Assembly: GCA_002712005.1 (NCBI GenBank) | Contig: PASP01000011.1 | Location: 62,001-126,000 of the forward strand | Direction: 5' to 3' | DNA from: Halobacteriovoraceae bacterium | Lineage (GTDB): Bacteria > Bdellovibrionota > Bacteriovoracia > Bacteriovoracales > Bacteriovoracaceae | DNA: 64,000 bases | Part shown: positions 26,280-35,133 of the stretch, piece by piece | Numbering within the stretch: the stretch's first letter is position 1 | Layout of the letters: every line of letters starts with the position of its first letter | The notes under the pieces: generated by a model | The model's input: the letters and a program-made list of their open reading frames with translations, nothing else | What the model was told of the DNA's origin: nothing | The model's database searches: none | Translations under genes and position numbers: made by a program

Positions 26280-27444
26280 AGCAAATCCTCTTTCTTAATA
26301 ATTCGATAGTTTGTTCCGCCTGTACTGGACCATAGTTTTCATTAAAGAGTAGATTAAATGATTCTTCCTTAAAATTAACGACATGAGGTGTTTCATTAAA
26401 ATTGAGAATAGAACTTTTGGCCCATTCCCATGTAGAAACTAAAAAGTCGTAAGAAGTGTTTACGGGAAGATGACTTTCTCTTAGGGCTTTTTTAATCTTT
26501 GCAATGGGAAGACTCTTATCTTTTATTAGCACTGGACAAAAGTAGGGGCTCGAACTTTCGAGATCCATTGCGATTTCAAGAGGAAGGTCTGCTTGCATGA
26601 GCTCAGTTTGTAACAGTGAAAGATATTTTCGTCTCTTTATAATGACTTCTGGAAGTTTCGCTAAGGTTAAGGATCCAATAGCACAACTTATTTCATTACT
26701 ATTGAGATTAAGTGCTGAGAAATCAATGTGTTGTGGATCCTTTGAGTTAAAGTCTGATTCGTGAAATCGTTTACCCCTATCGGAGTGGGAGCGGATTTTG
26801 TGAAATAGGTTGAGATCTTTTGTGAAAACTAAACCACCTGTGCTTCCTGTTGAATGGTTCTTTGAGTGCATCGTTGAAAAGACAGCAATATCTCCAAAGG
26901 TTCCAACTTTCTTTTTTACTCCAACTGAGTCTACGGCTTCTGCACCATGTGACTGAGAACAATCTTCAATCAGATACAATCCTTGTTCTTTACAAAAAAG
27001 TGCAATTTCTTCAATGTCTTTGATGGGATCCCCTGCACTATGGGTAAGAAGTAAGGCCTTTAGAGAATGATTTGTTTTTTGATGTATAGACTTTATTTCT
27101 TTTAAAGAAAGATTGAAGTTATCAATCATTGAATCGGCAACTAAGATATTGAGTTGGTTAAGGATGACAGCTGAGATGGTTCCAAAGTCTGTTACAGGGG
27201 AAGATAAAATGGTATCTCCAGGTGAGAGACCTAGAGCTCTAAGAGCAATGTAAACTGCACTGGTGCCAGAATTGACTGCATCAGTATATCCACCTCCTTG
27301 ATATTCAGAGAAGGAGGCGCAGTATTTTTCTTCAAAGAAGCCCTGGGCAGGCAGGTCCTGTTGACGCTCTTGATAATAGTGAAGAACCTTGAGAACTTCG
27401 TTTTCAACGGAGCTATCTAACCAATTTCTTTGCGGCCAATCCAT
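26269..27444 (-). CDS. DegT/DnrJ/EryC1-family PLP aminotransferase
   Basis: A 391-residue enzyme with 'YTDAVNSGTSAVYIALRALG' near residue 55, 'GDTILSSPVTDFGT', 'LIEDCSQSHGAEA' (the PLP-contacting Asp), and the PLP lysine in 'VFSTMHSKNHSTGSTGGLVF' near residue 195. Such enzymes aminate keto-sugar nucleotides or dehydrate at C-3. An AAGGAT ribosome binding site precedes the ATG at 27444. It is the first gene of a minus-strand pair with the glycosyltransferase. Unlike the split homologue at 13844, it is intact. Confidence 0.88.
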   Translation of the reverse strand: MDWPQRNWLDSSVENEVLKVLHYYQERQQDLPAQGFFEEKYCASFSEYQGGGYTDAVNSGTSAVYIALRALGLSPGDTILSSPVTDFGTISAVILNQLNILVADSMIDNFNLSLKEIKSIHQKTNHSLKALLLTHSAGDPIKDIEEIALFCKEQGLYLIEDCSQSHGAEAVDSVGVKKKVGTFGDIAVFSTMHSKNHSTGSTGGLVFTKDLNLFHKIRSHSDRGKRFHESDFNSKDPQHIDFSALNLNSNEISCAIGSLTLAKLPEVIIKRRKYLSLLQTELMQADLPLEIAMDLESSSPYFCPVLIKDKSLPIAKIKKALRESHLPVNTSYDFLVSTWEWAKSSILNFNETPHVVNFKEESFNLLFNENYGPVQAEQTIELLRKRICYGD

Positions 27445-27545
27445 TTTTATCCTTAAGGAGCTTTATGCATTCTTTAGATCTTATTATACTCTATAATGAA
27501 GATTCTATAATGTTAATAAGTAGCTGTTTTTATTTGGGCTGATAA

Positions 27546-28229
27546 ATGAATATGGAAAGACTTAATTCTCATGGATTTGTACTCTTAGAAAATAACCGAT
27601 GGTTGAAATATAGAGATAACTTGATCCAGATGATGCTTAATGACTTTGAGGGAAAAATCTCTCGCTTAGAAGACTTACATTCTGTATTGAGAAAAGATGA
27701 AGTGAATGATTTTCGCTTGCGACAAATGATTAAGATTAATAATGACCAAGAAACAATAAATACTTATTTAGAGCCTTTTTGGGATGATTTAAAACCTATT
27801 CTTGGCCCTGATTGCTTAAGACAAAAAAGAATTAACCTTGTTATCCATATGCCTGGTGATGAGTCATCCATTATACCAACTCACTCGGATGTAAAGACTG
27901 GCAATTCATCTTTCGAAATAGGTTTATGGCTTCCCCTTACTGAGTGTCTAGAGGGAAATACTATGACTATTTTACCCTATGAACATTTTTGTAGAGGTGA
28001 ATGGGATCAAAGCGTACCTGTACTTACTGATGGAAAAGACTCTCTTCTTTTTAAACATTTTCTCCCCCATGGTAATCAGGTGAATAATACGAACCAGACT
28101 CGTATTTCTTTGAATATAAGGTTTAAGTCCTTATTTGCTCCAGAGAATAAAAAGAATATTCTGGATTATTACACAACTTGGAAAATCTCTGAGTTTTCAA
28201 AAATTGCTCTTGCTCACTGGATAAATTAA
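27546..28229 (+). CDS. Fe(II)/2-oxoglutarate-type oxygenase of a carbohydrate cluster
   Basis: A 227-residue protein with a double-stranded beta-helix signature: 'IIPTHSDVKTGNSSFEIGLWLPLTEC' supplies the H-x-D pair and 'LLFKHFLPHGNQVNNTNQTRISLNIRF' the distal histidine and the arginine that binds 2-oxoglutarate. That pattern fits small phytanoyl-CoA-hydroxylase-like enzymes found in the so-called sporadic carbohydrate clusters. It is coupled to the following fused methyltransferase (start codon shares the stop). The substrate is probably a sugar nucleotide or glycan, which is inference. Confidence 0.68.
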   Translation: MNMERLNSHGFVLLENNRWLKYRDNLIQMMLNDFEGKISRLEDLHSVLRKDEVNDFRLRQMIKINNDQETINTYLEPFWDDLKPILGPDCLRQKRINLVIHMPGDESSIIPTHSDVKTGNSSFEIGLWLPLTECLEGNTMTILPYEHFCRGEWDQSVPVLTDGKDSLLFKHFLPHGNQVNNTNQTRISLNIRFKSLFAPENKKNILDYYTTWKISEFSKIALAHWIN

Positions 28230-29305
28230 TGAAAACAAAATCTTTTATTTCTACCTCTAAGCTCAATGATGCTTATTATCCTCAAAAAATTCAATCGAAA
28301 CTTATAAAACTCTATAGCTTTGAAAATCATCTAGAGTTTTCACTACCCATAACAGAACAGCTTGATTCTTTTGATATCTTTGAAAAACAGATTTTTAATA
28401 CAGATCTTGAACATTTGATTTTCTTTTCGAAAATGCAGTTAGGTTTGTTAGGAAAAAGGGATTTAGATATTCTTCGAAGTAAAATGAACTCAGGTGTGAA
28501 GCTTCACTTTGCTCTTGAAACAGACTGTATCTCTACGCTTTCAGAGTTAGAGAAATGTATGCTCGAATTAAAGCTCTTTCGAATGAATACGATGAAAGAG
28601 AGTCAAGAAAAACTCGAAACACTAAGAAAAAATGTGCCTTTCAGGGGACGGAAAACTGATTTCATAACTAAAAATCACTTAAGTTCTAAGAGAGATTATC
28701 AATCTCGCGCTCATGAGGAAAAGCCAAGATATGCTGCTTTGGCAAAGAAGTTTGATGAGGAATATTGGGATGGAGCTCGAGAAACGGGTTATGGCGGATA
28801 TAAAGATGATGGACGATGGGAAAGAGTCGCCAAAAAAATGATCGACTTTTACAATCTCTCTTCTGGTTCAGCTATCCTAGATATAGGTTGTGGAAAGGGT
28901 TATCTCTTAAAAGAGTTTAAGCAAGCTATTCCGAGTTTAAATGTTTGGGGAATTGATATTTCTCGTTATGCGCTTGAGAAGGCAGCTATAGAGATTAAAG
29001 ATAATCTCACTCTAGGTAATGCCATATCACTTCCTTTTGAAAATGATGCCTTTGATTTGGTATTGAGTAATATGACTCTTCATAATTTAGAGTTACCTGA
29101 TTTAAAAGAGTCTATTAGAGAAATGAATAGAGTTTCACGGCAGCATAAATGGATAGGGGTTGAGTCTTATATTACAGAAGAACAAAAATGGAATCTTATG
29201 CGTTGGCAACTTACGTGTGAATGCTTTTTTACTCCGAGAGAGTGGGAGTCGATTTTTGTAGATTGTGGTTATGAAGGGGACTATGAACTTATCTTTTTTG
29301 ATTAA
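28229..29305 (+). CDS. Two-domain protein: LIC12192-like domain plus SAM-dependent methyltransferase
   Basis: A 358-residue protein. Residues 1-130 ('YYPQKIQSKLIKLYSFEN', 'LEFSLPITEQLDSF', 'IFFSKMQLGLL', 'GVKLHFALETD') resemble the small LIC12192-type proteins of sporadic carbohydrate clusters; I base this on remembered family features and it needs a profile search. Residues 180-345 are a class I methyltransferase with 'AILDIGCGKGYLLKEF' (SAM motif I), 'LNVWGIDISRYALE', 'SLPFENDAFDLVLSNMTLHNL'. A linker rich in charged residues joins the two. The gene shares one base with the oxygenase stop and overlaps the convergent membrane gene by 17 bases. Confidence 0.7.
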   Translation: MKTKSFISTSKLNDAYYPQKIQSKLIKLYSFENHLEFSLPITEQLDSFDIFEKQIFNTDLEHLIFFSKMQLGLLGKRDLDILRSKMNSGVKLHFALETDCISTLSELEKCMLELKLFRMNTMKESQEKLETLRKNVPFRGRKTDFITKNHLSSKRDYQSRAHEEKPRYAALAKKFDEEYWDGARETGYGGYKDDGRWERVAKKMIDFYNLSSGSAILDIGCGKGYLLKEFKQAIPSLNVWGIDISRYALEKAAIEIKDNLTLGNAISLPFENDAFDLVLSNMTLHNLELPDLKESIREMNRVSRQHKWIGVESYITEEQKWNLMRWQLTCECFFTPREWESIFVDCGYEGDYELIFFD

Positions 29306-31076
29306 GATTAAGTTCAATTGAAGGAAGTTTGGGATTATCCATGAAACTACTTTTTAATGCATCTACCTCTACATCCCTCCCAGAAAAGGCGATATCTTCT
29401 TTAAGTGACTTAAATATATCTTCCTTAATTCTTTTAATATGCTCATAACTCTTTTGATTTCCATGGCGCTTTTCATACTGAGTCGCTAAGGTCATTCCGG
29501 AGATTAATTCTTCTGCTAAAAAGAGTGACCCCCCTTTACTGATAATATAAGAACTATAGCCTTTCTTGCTTATATAGTTATCTGAATTAGGAGCGTTGAA
29601 GTTTAAATTAAAGAGAGAGTAAACAAATATAATAATCGCAAAACTGAAAGCTGTTTGTAATTTATATTTTCGATATGAGGCAATAAGGCCAAGTCCTATT
29701 AGAAATACAAAAAGAAAGGGAAATAGAATATCAACTCGATGATAGACAAGTATCCCAACTAATTTAAGGGTATGGGGAATCTGAACGAGAAGTACTTTTA
29801 ATTGGAGCTTCCAGTCGGAAAGAGAGTGAGCTGAGGATGTTGCAAAGAGCTCGAAATCCTTATCTAGGGATAGCCAAGTAATATAATAAAGACAAGACAT
29901 GAGAGAGCTATACAAAATCGCCATAATCGCAGTCTTCCTATTTTCTTTAAAGGAATGATTATAGAGCAGACATATAAGGACAAAGTCTATGAAGAATTGC
30001 CGCGCTCCAATACCCAAGTAATGTGCTGTGATCGAAAATAAACCAAGAGAGAGTTTGATCAGATAAAAGACACTGAAGATAAGAAGAATGATTTCTTCTT
30101 TTTTATAGGGTTGAGATAGCTTCCTAAAAAGACTAATAATGGGAATCAATGTGAGAAACAATATGGGGCAATGAAGGAGTAAACCACGTGGAGCGAAATA
30201 GGTGGCCTTCCAGGCATGAGTATTCAGAATATGATTTAGTGAATAAGCATAGTCATATCCTTGAAAAAAACTAAAACGTCCTAATGTCGAATAAAAGTTT
30301 ATTTCCGTTATTAAAATAAAGAAAAGATAGACTGCAGAGAATCTGAAAAATCCCCGTGTAATATCTTTGGCCAGGGAGAGGTCATTATTTCGATAACTTC
30401 TAATGGCAAAGAAAATATAGATAAAAAGTATTGCAGGTAGATAAATAATGGAGCTGATCTTTATCACTCGGAGTACACCGATAAGGATTCCTAGGACATA
30501 AGAAGACTTGGATTCTGCTAAGTCTTCTTTGATGAGGTGGATGAGGGACAGTCCCATGAAAAAGAGAGCAAGTATATCTGCACTATAAAAATGATCAATA
30601 AGATAGTCATAAATGGCCAGTGATATTGCCAAGAGAAAAGTATAAGGAATAAATGACTTATTAATGAGCTGGCTTGCATAAAGTAGATAAATCATACCAA
30701 GAAAGCAAAGATAATGAAGGCTCGAAACGAGTATATCTTCAAGAGATAGGTAAGAGTGATCACTTATTTTAATATCTTTTACATAGGGTAAGAAAGTTTG
30801 ATACCAGTCGTAGAAATAGCTCCAAATAATGGGGGCACCAAGATCATGCATGTCAGCGATATTATCAGTTGGAGTTAGAATAGGGCTGTACTCGGAATCG
30901 ATATTATTTATTAAATTAAAGTCCTTATCCTTTTTAATACTTTCAAATCGTTTTTCGTATAGTCCGCCTTCAAAGTTATGACGATTTTCACCCATTACCA
31001 AAAAGGAGAGGTAAACGAGGTAGACTAAGCATAGAGACAATAGAAGTTTGAAAGGATTAGTTCTTATATAATTCAT
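29289..31076 (-). CDS. Large polytopic membrane protein, possibly a GT-C glycosyltransferase
   Basis: A 595-residue protein with one N-terminal helix (residues 9-28), a first extracytoplasmic loop of about 80 residues rich in acidic positions ('EGGLYEKRF', 'NIADMHDLGAPIIWSY'), and then roughly ten further helices to residue 500, plus a soluble C-terminal tail of about 90 residues. Polytopic proteins with a long, acidic first loop are typical of GT-C transferases that use lipid-linked sugars, and that would suit this glycan island. No family signature is decisive. It is coupled to the upstream cupin-like gene by a 4-base overlap. Confidence 0.6.
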   Translation of the reverse strand: MNYIRTNPFKLLLSLCLVYLVYLSFLVMGENRHNFEGGLYEKRFESIKKDKDFNLINNIDSEYSPILTPTDNIADMHDLGAPIIWSYFYDWYQTFLPYVKDIKISDHSYLSLEDILVSSLHYLCFLGMIYLLYASQLINKSFIPYTFLLAISLAIYDYLIDHFYSADILALFFMGLSLIHLIKEDLAESKSSYVLGILIGVLRVIKISSIIYLPAILFIYIFFAIRSYRNNDLSLAKDITRGFFRFSAVYLFFILITEINFYSTLGRFSFFQGYDYAYSLNHILNTHAWKATYFAPRGLLLHCPILFLTLIPIISLFRKLSQPYKKEEIILLIFSVFYLIKLSLGLFSITAHYLGIGARQFFIDFVLICLLYNHSFKENRKTAIMAILYSSLMSCLYYITWLSLDKDFELFATSSAHSLSDWKLQLKVLLVQIPHTLKLVGILVYHRVDILFPFLFVFLIGLGLIASYRKYKLQTAFSFAIIIFVYSLFNLNFNAPNSDNYISKKGYSSYIISKGGSLFLAEELISGMTLATQYEKRHGNQKSYEHIKRIKEDIFKSLKEDIAFSGRDVEVDALKSSFMDNPKLPSIELNLNQKR

Positions 31077-31984
31077 TTTTTGCCTTTCTTACCTTTCTTA
31101 TTTTTATAGAGAACATCCCATAATGATGGGTTTCTCGAAGTGAGAAGGAAGAGGCTTAGAAAGGGATTTTCAAAGAATGGTTTAAAAAGAGTTAACCATT
31201 GAAATGTCCCGGAGACAGCATCTTTTTCACAGAAAACAGTGTGCCAATAAAAGGGGGGGACAAGAAGAACATCTCCTTTTTCTAATGTACATGTATAAAT
31301 GGGGATTTTTTTTGCCAAGACCTCTTCAATATCTTCAATACTTTTAACGACATCTGAGAAATGAATGGTCGTATCACTTAAAAGTGGCCTAAGGATGTGA
31401 GAATATTGGGGATCAATGAGATACCACGTTTTGCTTCCAGACAGTTGAATATTTAAAAGTCTACCCGCTTCCATATGTAAACGAGTATAAAAGCCTTTAG
31501 AGGAAACGAATAACGTGTGATTTATTAGAGGACTGTTAAAGATTTTACTTCTAGGAAAACGTTTCTTTATTTCCAATGTTTTCTTAAATAATGGCTCTTG
31601 GGTAAGTTCATTACTCGCTATCGTTAATTTCTCTTCTTTGTTCTTTAATATTTGGATAAGGGTTTGTTCTTCAATTTGTTCGTTATTGCCAATTCTAGGT
31701 TTGGTTTTAAAAGTAGGGAAATTCTCAATTAAGAAGTTGTGATCTATATTCTTTGAGTCAAGATGTTGACTCATTAGTCCTTTTAAGAGGAGGGGTTTCT
31801 TATTATAGCGAAGAGAATCAAGATTCTTATCGGTTAAATGACTAGCATCTAGTGAATCTACTTTCTTTAGTCCGGCTATATTTCCCTTATGCTTATTTTG
31901 ATTTAAATGAATAAAAAAGGATCGAAGCTTTTCACTTTGAAAAATATGGGACAATAACCATAGGGGGTAAGTTAATAAGTGCAT
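31073..31984 (-). CDS. JmjC/cupin-like Fe-dependent oxygenase
   Basis: A 303-residue protein of the cupin-8/JmjC type: 'KPLLLKGLMSQ' early on, then 'FYTRLHMEAGRLLNIQLSGSKTWYLIDPQYSHIL' near residues 165-195 and 'GDVLLVPPFYWHTVF' near 255. The H-x-E pair and the distal His would bind Fe(II), with Glu replacing the more common Asp. An N-terminal hydrophobic segment could be membrane-associated. It heads a two-gene minus-strand operon with the GT-C-like protein, and faces another JmjC-like gene across a 187-bp divergent region. Confidence 0.75.
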   Translation of the reverse strand: MHLLTYPLWLLSHIFQSEKLRSFFIHLNQNKHKGNIAGLKKVDSLDASHLTDKNLDSLRYNKKPLLLKGLMSQHLDSKNIDHNFLIENFPTFKTKPRIGNNEQIEEQTLIQILKNKEEKLTIASNELTQEPLFKKTLEIKKRFPRSKIFNSPLINHTLFVSSKGFYTRLHMEAGRLLNIQLSGSKTWYLIDPQYSHILRPLLSDTTIHFSDVVKSIEDIEEVLAKKIPIYTCTLEKGDVLLVPPFYWHTVFCEKDAVSGTFQWLTLFKPFFENPFLSLFLLTSRNPSLWDVLYKNKKGKKGKK

Positions 31985-32030
31985 GAAACTTGGGGTACCT
32001 CTTTTAAATAAGTGCTTAATGAGTATTTTA

Positions 32031-32057
32031 CTACTAGATAGTTGGAGAACCTAGTAG
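32031..32057. repeat. Inverted repeat, 7-bp arms, in divergent regulatory region
   Basis: CTACTAG at 32031-32037 and CTAGTAG at 32051-32057 are perfect inverted copies with a 13-base spacer. They lie in the 187-bp space between two divergent JmjC-like genes. Such an element could bind a dimeric regulator; chance occurrence is also possible. Confidence 0.4.
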
Positions 32058-32060
32058 GGG

Positions 32061-32130
32061 ATTAAGTTGCTGATATGATTGACCTTTTCTTTGACTCTTC
32101 CTTGTTCTGTAGGAGGAAAGGCAACTTAAT
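32061..32130. repeat. Inverted repeat, 10-bp arms, in divergent regulatory region
   Basis: ATTAAGTTGC at 32061-32070 and GCAACTTAAT at 32121-32130 are perfect inverted copies, 50 bases apart, directly after the 7-bp inverted repeat. The spacing is about five helical turns, so paired operators or a long-looped hairpin are both conceivable. A purine-rich AGGAGGAAAGG precedes the right arm but no gene starts there. Confidence 0.45.
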
Positions 32131-32171
32131 GATATAGTTTATAAAACGTAATTTTAGATTTATGGTGGGCC

Positions 32172-33182
32172 GTGAAACCTTTAGCTATTCATTCATGGGA
32201 CTGGGTAAAATATAATGCGCTCTTTTTAAGTGAGCATTTCTTAGGTCAAAGTTTATACAAAAAACTATTCCAAGGTACGGAAAAATCACTTATCTCAAGA
32301 GTTGAGTCTAAGCTTGAATCTCAGCTTAAAAACCCTAAATTCTATCATCATCATTATGAGTCCTTTCTTGAGACATATGAAAATGTAGAAAATGTTGAGA
32401 TTAAAAAAATTCGTACAAATAGCAAAATTCAATTATTTAAAGGGGCAGCTGCTAAGTGGAATTGTTCGAGTTGGGACTTAGATTATTTTAAAAAGAATTA
32501 CGGAGAGAAGGAAGTTACGGTTCTCAATAGCGATGGACTCTTTGAAAAAGGAGTCCAGCAATTTGGGAGCACAAGCATGGCCCAATATATAGATATGCTT
32601 AAAAAAGGGTCAAAAGTTTATTTGAAATTTTCTCCAATGGTTCATCATGATTCAAGTTTAAGAAAGGGATTTGATATAGACTGGCTAGAGCAGTTTTCTA
32701 TGCCTGGCTCATTTGGAAGAAAGTTCTTTCTCTTTATTGGTGGGGGCAACACTCTCACACCAATTCATACGGCCCTATCTAATACGGTATTTGTTCAAGT
32801 CTATGGTAAGAAGAAATGGACTTTTTGGGTTCCCAATGATCGTTTCTTTCTCAATGTAAGGGCCAACAGAAGAGCTTACTTTTATACTGATTTTGATCCT
32901 TTTAGCGATGAAAACCCTGATTTTCCCTTAGCTAAATATGCAAATAAGGTAGAGGTTACTCTTGAGGCTGGAGACGTATTATGGTTTCCAGGTTTTTTCT
33001 GGCATCATGTTGTCAATGAAATCGATTCTATTGGAGTTGCCTATAAAACAGCCCATTTTCCTTCTGCGCTTAAGGGCTCAATTTCAATGACATTGCTTTC
33101 TTTCTTAGCTACTAAGCCATTCTTGCTAGAGTCTTTGATTAAGAGTAATTTTAAAAATAATGAAAGGGTATTTTTAGAATAG
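32172..33182 (+). CDS. JmjC/cupin-like protein with incomplete metal site
   Basis: A 336-residue protein with a cupin-8/JmjC core: 'GGGNTLTPIHTALSNTVFVQVYGKKKWTFWVP' near residues 193-224 and 'EAGDVLWFPGFFWHHVVNE' near residue 265. The usual H-x-D/E pair reads H-T-A here, so the acidic iron ligand is absent; the distal His is present. It may be a weakened or non-catalytic binder, or use a different ligand (as halogenases do, which also have H-x-A/G). The GTG start has only a weak ribosome binding site. It ends 3 bases before the convergent ClC gene. Confidence 0.7.
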   Translation: MKPLAIHSWDWVKYNALFLSEHFLGQSLYKKLFQGTEKSLISRVESKLESQLKNPKFYHHHYESFLETYENVENVEIKKIRTNSKIQLFKGAAAKWNCSSWDLDYFKKNYGEKEVTVLNSDGLFEKGVQQFGSTSMAQYIDMLKKGSKVYLKFSPMVHHDSSLRKGFDIDWLEQFSMPGSFGRKFFLFIGGGNTLTPIHTALSNTVFVQVYGKKKWTFWVPNDRFFLNVRANRRAYFYTDFDPFSDENPDFPLAKYANKVEVTLEAGDVLWFPGFFWHHVVNEIDSIGVAYKTAHFPSALKGSISMTLLSFLATKPFLLESLIKSNFKNNERVFLE

Positions 33183-33185
33183 GAT

Positions 33186-34952
33186 TTAATTCTTTTCTTC
33201 AAGTTCTTCTATTTTATTAGAAAAATCTTGTTGGGACTCTTTTATGTGGTACCCAAATAAAGAGACTATATTTTCAGCAGTAATAATCCCTATAAGTTTC
33301 TTATCATTAATTCTACTGACAACAGGAAGCCTCGAAACATGAAAACGGTCTAGTTTGTGAAAGGCCACCATGAGAGATTGATCGGGATAAATGGATATAA
33401 CTTTTCTTTCAGAAACAGCTAAAACTGTTTCTGAGCCTCTTTTTTTGGCCATGGCCTGATCCAGGTCAGATTTGGAGACGACACCAACAATGAGACCATT
33501 CTTAAGAACAGGAAATCCAGAGAATGGATATTCTTTAATAACCTCAATAGCTTCTTCAATCTTTAGGGTTGAACTAAGACTAACAGGATCTGGCTTCATA
33601 GCATCTTCAACAATTAGACTTTCCAATATTTCGGCATCTTCTTTCGTAGGAAGATGAATTCCATCTTGTTCAGAGATCGATTCATAAATAGAGCCTTCAT
33701 GGAGCTTTGAACTAATGTAGTAGCTAACAATATTGGCAACCATCAAGGGTAAAATAATATTATAATCCCGAGTCATTTCAAAAATCATGATTATGCTCGT
33801 GAAAGGAACTCGAATCACGGATACAAAATAGCTTCCCATTCCAACTAGAGCAAATGCTCCAATATTTAATCCAAGTTGGGGAAATAGAATCTCAAAAAGA
33901 GAACCAAATAAACTTCCCAGTATTGCACCCATAAGTAGGGTAGGTAAGAAGAGACCTCCACTTACCCCTGAACCATAAGAAAGGGTCGTGGCCAAGAATT
34001 TCAAAATAAATAGAAAAAGAAGAAATTTCCAATCTTTTAAAAGGGAAAGGAGTGCTTCTTCGATCGTATCATGTCCACTTCCTAGAGCATCTGGTTGGAT
34101 ATAAGAGATAATTCCAATGAGTAAGAAGGTCACCATAATGATGGTTAAGCGGTGACCTTTAAAAACTTTATTATTGAAATCTCTGGTCCAAAGAACCGAT
34201 TTCGTCCAAAGAGGTCCAACTAAAGAGCTCCCAAGGCCGACAATAACATAGAGGAGGAGCTCAGCTGGGGGGCCAAGGCTGTAGTTCAAACTTTGAAAGG
34301 TTGGCTGATTTCCCATCATAAGATGTGCAGCAATTGATGCGACTACCGAGGAAATAATGATATTCCCTAAGACCTTGGCATTTAAGTCTCCTACAACTTC
34401 TTCTAATGTGAAGACAACCGCTGCAATCGGCGTATTAAAAGCGGCAGCAATACCACCGGCTGAACCAATAGCAACGAGGGCCTTAACCTTTCTTTTAGAA
34501 AGTTTGAATTGTTGACCAAAGAAGGATCCTATTCCGGCTGAAATAGCTGCAGTGGGCCCTTCTCTTCCAAGCGACATTCCTGAGGAAAGGGAGAGAGCAC
34601 TTGTTACAAATTTAGCAACAGTATCCTTTAGCGGGATTTTTCCATGAAAAACGGCAAGGGCCACTCGGACTCCAGGAATACCGGATCCAGAAGTCGAAGG
34701 ATATTTTCGCGTTGAAATATAGCCACTGATAAAAACGGCGAGTCCACCAAAGAGAAATGACTTCAATTCGAATGGTTTATTCGTACCAAAATAATTAATG
34801 AGAGCGTGAGTGACTTTACTTAGACCTACTGCCGTTGCTGCAGAGAGAAGAGCAGTGATCATCGTTAGGGCAAAGTAAGTCCTTTCCTCATTCGCCGAGT
34901 TTTTAAAAAAGACTTTGAGAATTTTGTTATTCCATAGGTTCGATAATCGCAA
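33186..34952 (-). CDS. ClC-family chloride channel/transporter with CBS domains
   Basis: A 588-residue protein. The ClC core spans residues 20-440, with the selectivity motifs 'GSGIPGVRVAL', 'LGREGPTAAISAG' (contains the gating Glu) and 'GSGVSGGLFLPTLLMGAILG'. Two CBS domains follow at about residues 450-500 and 515-570 ('AMKPDPVSL', 'GVVSKSDLDQAM'). It moves Cl- (or exchanges Cl-/H+) across the inner membrane, and CBS pairs often bind adenine nucleotides. It is a stand-alone gene; convergent with the JmjC-like gene. Confidence 0.93.
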   Translation of the reverse strand: MRLSNLWNNKILKVFFKNSANEERTYFALTMITALLSAATAVGLSKVTHALINYFGTNKPFELKSFLFGGLAVFISGYISTRKYPSTSGSGIPGVRVALAVFHGKIPLKDTVAKFVTSALSLSSGMSLGREGPTAAISAGIGSFFGQQFKLSKRKVKALVAIGSAGGIAAAFNTPIAAVVFTLEEVVGDLNAKVLGNIIISSVVASIAAHLMMGNQPTFQSLNYSLGPPAELLLYVIVGLGSSLVGPLWTKSVLWTRDFNNKVFKGHRLTIIMVTFLLIGIISYIQPDALGSGHDTIEEALLSLLKDWKFLLFLFILKFLATTLSYGSGVSGGLFLPTLLMGAILGSLFGSLFEILFPQLGLNIGAFALVGMGSYFVSVIRVPFTSIIMIFEMTRDYNIILPLMVANIVSYYISSKLHEGSIYESISEQDGIHLPTKEDAEILESLIVEDAMKPDPVSLSSTLKIEEAIEVIKEYPFSGFPVLKNGLIVGVVSKSDLDQAMAKKRGSETVLAVSERKVISIYPDQSLMVAFHKLDRFHVSRLPVVSRINDKKLIGIITAENIVSLFGYHIKESQQDFSNKIEELEEKN

Positions 34953-35060
34953 TTCAATGCATCCTAGGCTTTTGATTCAATAGTAAAGCTTTTTGCTGAA
35001 TTTACACCATGATATCTATTAATATAACAAATTTTTGAAATTATCTTGAGTACCGGTAAT

Positions 35061-35082
35061 TCTGATCTTTATCTGATCTTTA
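35061..35082 (+). repeat. Tandem duplication of an 11-bp unit
   Basis: TCTGATCTTTA occurs twice back to back (35061-35071 and 35072-35082), just before an AAGGAGAGG ribosome-binding-like sequence in the ClC/SGNH intergenic space. It may be a slipped-strand duplication; a function is not evident. Confidence 0.6.
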
Positions 35083-35096
35083 AGGAGAGGAATCGA

Positions 35097-35114
35097 ATGA
35101 GCAAACTAAAATAG
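35097..35114 (+). other. Mini-ORF behind a strong ribosome binding site (possible relic)
   Basis: AAGGAGAGG at 35082-35090 precedes ATG at 35097, yet the frame stops after five codons (MSKLK, TAG at 35112-35114). Beyond the stop, the same frame continues with 'KLLASAFSLI', which looks like the start of a signal peptide, and then runs into the antisense of the SGNH gene. It may be a leader, or the remnant of a gene lost at this junction. No firm function. Confidence 0.25.
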
Positions 35115-35133
35115 AAATTGTTGGCGTCGGCCT

